From Pseudoneobacillus sp052180215 (GTDB lineage: Bacteria > Bacillota > Bacilli > Bacillales > Cytobacillaceae): a stretch of DNA of 64,000 bases. The stretch is from contig NZ_CP197471.1 in assembly GCF_052180215.1 (NCBI RefSeq), positions 2,638,001 to 2,702,000 of the forward strand, given 5' to 3'. This document shows positions 60,213 to 64,000 of this stretch, piece by piece. Made by a program: the position numbers and the translations under genes. Within the stretch, counting starts at the first letter, position 1, and each line of letters begins with the position of its first letter. Under the pieces are notes generated by a model. The model was given only the letters and a program-made list of their open reading frames with translations. It searched no databases and was not told the DNA's origin.

Positions 60213-61931
60213 ATGAAGAAGACATTTACCTATTTCCGAACGATTAGGGGGAAAATTGTCTTATCGTTTGCAACTTTAGTGCTAGTGCTTTTAGCATTAT
60301 CCGCTGCATCTATTTATAACGTCAAAATATTTAATAATGAAATTACGAATCTTGTTGAAAGAGATTTAGTTGTACACACAGAGGTTCAAAAGTTAATGAA
60401 GTCCTTTGTGGATATTGAAACGGGGGAGCGCGGATTCGTTATTACTGGATCAGAATCGTTACTTGCTTCCTATGGAAATGGGAAAAATGCGGTTGATAAC
60501 CAATTAAATTTATTAAAAGATTTTACAAAAGGCGATAAAAAACAAGAGAATGAACTGGCGAATATTCGCAGTACATATGAAGAATGGTTAAAATGGATTG
60601 ACTCAGTCATTCAAGCAAGACGGGACCTTGGAAAGGACGAAGCCGCTAAAATGGTGGAAACCTCTCAAGGCAGAAAGCTAATGAATGAGCTTCAAGCCCA
60701 TGTAGATAATTTCGTTAATGAAGAAAAGCAAAATACAGAAAATAGAATTAATAAATTAAACCAATTTGTTTCTATCGCTCAGATAGCTACCATTGTACTT
60801 TCTGCTGCAGCTCTTCTACTTGCTATCTTTTTTGGATTCTCTCTTTCACGTAATATTAGAAGAAGTACAAGACAGATTAGCCAATCCATTTTGGAAATTG
60901 CCAATGCTGGTGGAGATTTAACAAAACGAATTCATGTAAAATCAAAAGATGAATTAGCTGGATTAGCAGCAGATACAAATACGCTAATTGAGGGAATCGC
61001 CGGTCTAGTGAAACAGGTATCGTTGTTGGCAGAGAATGTTTCCGCAAGCAGTCAGGAATTGTTTGCTTCTGCTGAGGAAACCTCTAAAACGATAGCGTCT
61101 ATTGCTGTCACAACTAATGAGGTTGCCGCTGGCTCTGACCATACCACTTCTCAAATGACTGTTGCGGATGATAAAATGAAACATTTAAATCAATCGGCCA
61201 CACAGTTGCACGAGTATGCTTCGACTGTACAAATGGCTTCTAATGAAATGAAAATGGCTGCAAATGTAGGCAGTGAATACATTGAATTATCTGGTCAAAA
61301 AATGAGAACGATTGAAAAAACGATTTCTGAAAATACGATATTAATTGAAGCACTAGGGGAAAAATCCTCTGAAATTAATCATATGATTAATACCATTACA
61401 GATATTGCAAATCAAACAAATCTACTTGCTTTAAATGCTGCCATTGAAGCGGCAAGAGCAGGCGAGCATGGCAAGGGATTTGCGGTTGTTGCTGATGAAG
61501 TCCGAAAATTAGCTGAAGGTTCACAGAATGCAGCTAAAGAGGTAACAAATATTGTCACGATGATTCAAGAAGAAATTGAGAAAATTATTGTAAAAAACTC
61601 AAATGGTGTTGAAGAAGTTCAAGCTGGAGTAAAAATTATGAACGATTCAAGTCAATCACTAAATCAAATTGTATTTAACATTAACGATACAGCATCCATT
61701 ATTTCTTCGATGGGTGACCAAATCAATCAGGTATTAGAATTAAGCAATGATGTAACTGCTTCGTTTAAAGAAGTCACTTCCATTGCTGCATTAACGGCAT
61801 CTAATACGGAATCAACTGCTGCAGCTGCTGAAGAAGGAACAGCTGCCATGGAACAAGTTACCGCTTCTTCTTCAGAACTATCCAAGCAGTCCGAAAAACT
61901 ACGTGATTTAGTTGGGAACTTTAAATTTTAA
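60213..61931 (+). CDS. methyl-accepting chemotaxis protein with CHASE3 sensor
   Basis: This membrane receptor of 572 residues has helix 1 (about 15-35), an extracellular CHASE3-type helical sensor (about 40-180, with DIETGERGFVITG), helix 2 (about 190-212), a HAMP domain (about 213-267) and the signalling coiled coil. The hairpin tip contains TNLLALNAAIEAARAGEHGKGFAVVADEVRKLAE (in parts near 408-442). It signals to CheA/CheW. AGGAGG precedes the ATG. Two Spo0A boxes flank the promoter. Confidence 0.92.
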   Translation: MKKTFTYFRTIRGKIVLSFATLVLVLLALSAASIYNVKIFNNEITNLVERDLVVHTEVQKLMKSFVDIETGERGFVITGSESLLASYGNGKNAVDNQLNLLKDFTKGDKKQENELANIRSTYEEWLKWIDSVIQARRDLGKDEAAKMVETSQGRKLMNELQAHVDNFVNEEKQNTENRINKLNQFVSIAQIATIVLSAAALLLAIFFGFSLSRNIRRSTRQISQSILEIANAGGDLTKRIHVKSKDELAGLAADTNTLIEGIAGLVKQVSLLAENVSASSQELFASAEETSKTIASIAVTTNEVAAGSDHTTSQMTVADDKMKHLNQSATQLHEYASTVQMASNEMKMAANVGSEYIELSGQKMRTIEKTISENTILIEALGEKSSEINHMINTITDIANQTNLLALNAAIEAARAGEHGKGFAVVADEVRKLAEGSQNAAKEVTNIVTMIQEEIEKIIVKNSNGVEEVQAGVKIMNDSSQSLNQIVFNINDTASIISSMGDQINQVLELSNDVTASFKEVTSIAALTASNTESTAAAAEEGTAAMEQVTASSSELSKQSEKLRDLVGNFKF

Positions 61932-61936
61932 TCATC

Positions 61937-61968
61937 AAAAAGGGCGACTTTAATGTCTGCCCTTTTTC
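61937..61968 (+). terminator. terminator of the chemoreceptor gene
   Basis: AAAAAGGGC-GAC pairs with GTC-GCCCTTTTT (one bulge). Confidence 0.85.
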
Positions 61969-62029
61969 TTTTGTTATTTAGGTTTTTACGTTAAAATAGA
62001 GCAATAGAATTTTGACTGCAGGTGATTGG

Positions 62030-62602
62030 ATGAAAGGAATTATTAAAAGCTTTATTAATGGGATCATTACGTTTGTCCCTATTTTACTTGTCATTTATGT
62101 GATTTATAAGATTTTTATGTTTCTAGACAGTATCCTTGGAAATGTGTTAAAGCCTTATTTTAAGGAAGATTATATCCCAGGGATCGGCCTGCTTCTCACT
62201 ATTATTCTTATTACAGTGCTCGGCTGGCTATCCACTAAATTTATTACCGGAACTATCTTTAAAATTATTGATCGTTTATTAGAGAAAATCCCTTTTGTTA
62301 AAACGATCTATACGGTGATAAAAGATACGGTAAACTCCTTCCTTGGTGAAAAGAAGTCGTTTTCAAAAGTGGTTCTTATCTCTCATCCTGGATCAGATAT
62401 GAAGAGTATTGGCTTTTTAACCTCTGAGGATATCCATGAATTTTATGAGCCACTTTCACACTGTGTTGCCGTTTATATTCCGCAAACCTTCCAAGTAGCT
62501 GGTTTCACTGTTTTAATTCCTAAAGACCGCGTTGAAATCATCGATGTAAAACCAGAAGAAGCCATGAAATTCATCCTTTCCGGTGGAATGACGGGCAAAT
62601 AA
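62030..62602 (+). CDS. DUF502-family membrane protein
   Basis: The product of 190 residues has two membrane helices (about 8-30 and 48-70), then a soluble domain with IPFVKTIYTVIKDTVNSF and VAVYIPQTFQVAGFTVLIPK, the DUF502 signature. The ATG at 62030 follows GCAGGTGAT and fits the family start. Members are small inner-membrane proteins without an assigned role. Its terminator is interrupted by an IS immediately after the stop. Confidence 0.85.
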   Translation: MKGIIKSFINGIITFVPILLVIYVIYKIFMFLDSILGNVLKPYFKEDYIPGIGLLLTIILITVLGWLSTKFITGTIFKIIDRLLEKIPFVKTIYTVIKDTVNSFLGEKKSFSKVVLISHPGSDMKSIGFLTSEDIHEFYEPLSHCVAVYIPQTFQVAGFTVLIPKDRVEIIDVKPEEAMKFILSGGMTGK

Positions 62603-62604
62603 AA

Positions 62605-62622
62605 AACACCGCATGCGGTGTT
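62605..62622 (+). terminator. truncated terminator stem of the DUF502 gene
   Basis: AACACCGC pairs with GCGGTGTT and is preceded by AAAA, but the expected T run is replaced by the end of an IS at about 62624. Confidence 0.65.
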
Positions 62623-62623
62623 C

Positions 62624-64000
62624 AGGCTGTCGAGAAACTCTCGATAGCCTATTATTTTATTCTAACATTTTAATAAATCACCGCGTTAATATGTTAAAAT
62701 GATAAATGTGGTGAATGTTCATGTTAAAACCAAGAGAATATACCCAAAATGAATACGAATTTGTATCGATTGATGAAATGGTTCCTTCGGACCATCTACT
62801 TCGTAAAATTGATAAATACATTGATTTTTCTTTTATTCTAGAAAAAGTTCGTCCTTATTATAGTGAAGAAAATGGACGCCCATCGGATCCCCTCATTCTT
62901 TTTAAGATGATGTTTATTGGATATTTATATGGCATTCGTTCTGAAAGGCAGTTAGAGCAGGAAATTAAAATGAACATGGCATACCGTTGGTTTTTAGGTT
63001 TGAAATTTCATGATCCTATTCCACATCACTCTACAATTAGTTGGAATCGTCAAAAGCGTTTTAAAGATACAAATATCTTTCAAGAGATTTTTGATGAAAT
63101 AGTTCTACAAGCTATTAATCACAAAATGGTAGGGGGACGAGTATTATTCTCAGATTCCACCCACTTAAAGGCTAATGCAAATAAACATAAGTTCACAAAA
63201 GAAGAGGTACAAGTTGAAACACGTGAATATATTGAAGATTTAAATAAAGCAATAGAGGAAGATAGGGAAAAGCAAGGAAAAAAGCCTCTGAAGGAAAAAG
63301 AGGAGGTGAAGGAAACTAAAGAGATTCGCGTTAGTACAACAGATCCAGAATGCGGATTCATGTCCCGAGAAAATAAACAAGAAATGTTCTGTTACCTTGA
63401 TCATCGGACGACTGATATGAAGTTCAATATTATTACTGATGCCTTCGTTACCGCTGGTAACGTTCATGATTCTGTTCCTTATCTTAAGCGTCTGGACCGT
63501 CAAATAGAAAGATTTGCATTTAAAGTTGAAGCTGTGGCACTAGATTCTGGTTATCTCACAACCCCCATTTGTAAAGGTCTATCCGACAGGAATATCTTTG
63601 GAGTCATTGCTCACAGAAGGTATCACCCTACTACAGGTTTGTTTCCTAAGTGGAAATTTACATACAATAAAGAAAAAGATGTTTACCTTTGCCCAAACAA
63701 ACAAGAACTAGTTTACCGAACAACAACTAGAGAAGGATATAGAGAATACAAATCAGACTCAAAGAAATGTGTAAATTGCCCACTTCTCTCCGAATGCACA
63801 AGATCAAGAAATAAAGTGAAAGTGGTTACCCGTCATGTTTGGGAGGAGTACAAGGAGAAGGTCAGATTAAACCGCCTTTCCAAGTCTGGGAAAATGCTTT
63901 ATAAATTTAGAAAAGAAAAAGTGGAGCGAAGCTTCGCAGACTCAAAAGAGCTGCATGGGCTTCGCTATTGCAGGTTACGGGGAATTAAAAACGCAAGTGA
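62624..64000 (+). mobile_element. second IS1182-type element, cut by the window edge
   Basis: The left end is AGGCTGTCGAGAAACTCTCG, itself a hairpin AGGCT-TCGAGA/TCTCGA-AGCCT. It is followed about 97 bp later by a transposase gene that is open to the edge. Its end sequence differs from that of the element at 40701, so it is a separate IS type. The right end and target duplication are outside the window. Confidence 0.75.
62721..64000 (+). CDS. IS1182-family transposase, partial (3' end outside window)
   Basis: The open frame starts MLKPREYTQNEYEFVSIDEM and has no stop up to the edge (426 codons). Catalytic positions are RVLFSDSTHLKANANKHKF (first Asp), VALDSGYLTTP (second Asp) and KVERSFADSKELHGLRYC (Glu). 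A long charged insert lies between the first two (EEDREKQGKKPLKEKEEV), and a CVNCPLLSEC cysteine group sits before the Glu. The frame is intact as far as visible, so the element may be active. Confidence 0.87.
   Translation, partial: MLKPREYTQNEYEFVSIDEMVPSDHLLRKIDKYIDFSFILEKVRPYYSEENGRPSDPLILFKMMFIGYLYGIRSERQLEQEIKMNMAYRWFLGLKFHDPIPHHSTISWNRQKRFKDTNIFQEIFDEIVLQAINHKMVGGRVLFSDSTHLKANANKHKFTKEEVQVETREYIEDLNKAIEEDREKQGKKPLKEKEEVKETKEIRVSTTDPECGFMSRENKQEMFCYLDHRTTDMKFNIITDAFVTAGNVHDSVPYLKRLDRQIERFAFKVEAVALDSGYLTTPICKGLSDRNIFGVIAHRRYHPTTGLFPKWKFTYNKEKDVYLCPNKQELVYRTTTREGYREYKSDSKKCVNCPLLSECTRSRNKVKVVTRHVWEEYKEKVRLNRLSKSGKMLYKFRKEKVERSFADSKELHGLRYCRLRGIKNAS

Noticed and set aside
63119..63503. Minus-strand ORFs in the right-hand IS
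   Set aside because: They are shadows of the plus-strand transposase frame, which carries all catalytic motifs.
1..64000. CRISPR array, prophage, integrative element or toxin-antitoxin pair
   Set aside because: No spaced identical repeats, no phage or integrase genes and no attachment-site duplications were seen; the only mobile DNA is the two IS elements.

Overview
The window looks like chromosomal DNA of a spore-forming, low-GC Gram-positive bacterium of the family Bacillaceae (Bacillus or Neobacillus type). The evidence is the AT-rich sequence, strong AGGAGG-type ribosome binding sites with several TTG and GTG starts, many intrinsic terminators, and runs of genes in the order known from Bacillus subtilis. 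Those runs are ldcB-deoD-yodL, yozD-yodN-yozE-yokU-kamA and yodP/Q/R/S/T, plus yxlEFG, spo0M, Ku/LigD and glpK/glpD. There is no prophage, CRISPR array, rRNA or complete tRNA. The only mobile DNA is two different IS1182-type elements, one complete and one cut by the right edge.

Layout. 0-6 kb: end of a GGDEF protein, aspartate 4-decarboxylase, and a MerR-type regulator with a B12-binding-like domain followed by an RND efflux pump. 6-16 kb: a SulP transporter with its ArsR regulator, a ferritin-like protein, small DUF proteins, a nucleoside hydrolase, and glpD and glpK. 15.5-18.5 kb: the divergent NHEJ pair Ku and LigD. 18.5-25 kb: dapF, an EAL/HDOD protein, a patatin-like lipase and the yxlEFG ABC operon. 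25-37.7 kb: uppP-DedA, an amidohydrolase, a GNAT gene behind a structured leader, a Ktr potassium channel, an unusual SDR, an Hsp20-like protein, a COG0523 GTPase and a CtpB-type protease. 37.8-45 kb: the yod block, interrupted by a complete IS in the terminator of spo0M. 45-56.8 kb: an expanded lysine 2,3-aminomutase (kam/yod) locus. 56.8-64 kb: a pyruvate-kinase-like protein, an FAD protein, a chemoreceptor under apparent Spo0A control, a DUF502 protein, and the second IS, again in a terminator.

The most coherent system is the lysine locus. KamA would make beta-lysine, YodP would acetylate it, YodT would remove the 3-amino group, YodR/YodS would move CoA, and YodQ would deacetylate the shortened product to 4-aminobutyrate. 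GabT and an aldehyde dehydrogenase, inserted in the same operon, would carry this to succinate. kamA has a textbook sigma-54 (-24/-12) promoter, and the gene just upstream encodes a RocR/KamR-type sigma-54 activator. The yodT operon instead has a sporulation sigma-E-like promoter. The locus therefore seems to have nutritional and developmental inputs. The thiolase step is not encoded here.

Other points of interest are three copies of a 125-164 bp intergenic palindrome whose stems differ by compensatory changes, two IS elements that each interrupt an intrinsic terminator, and several proteins of familiar folds that lack expected catalytic residues.
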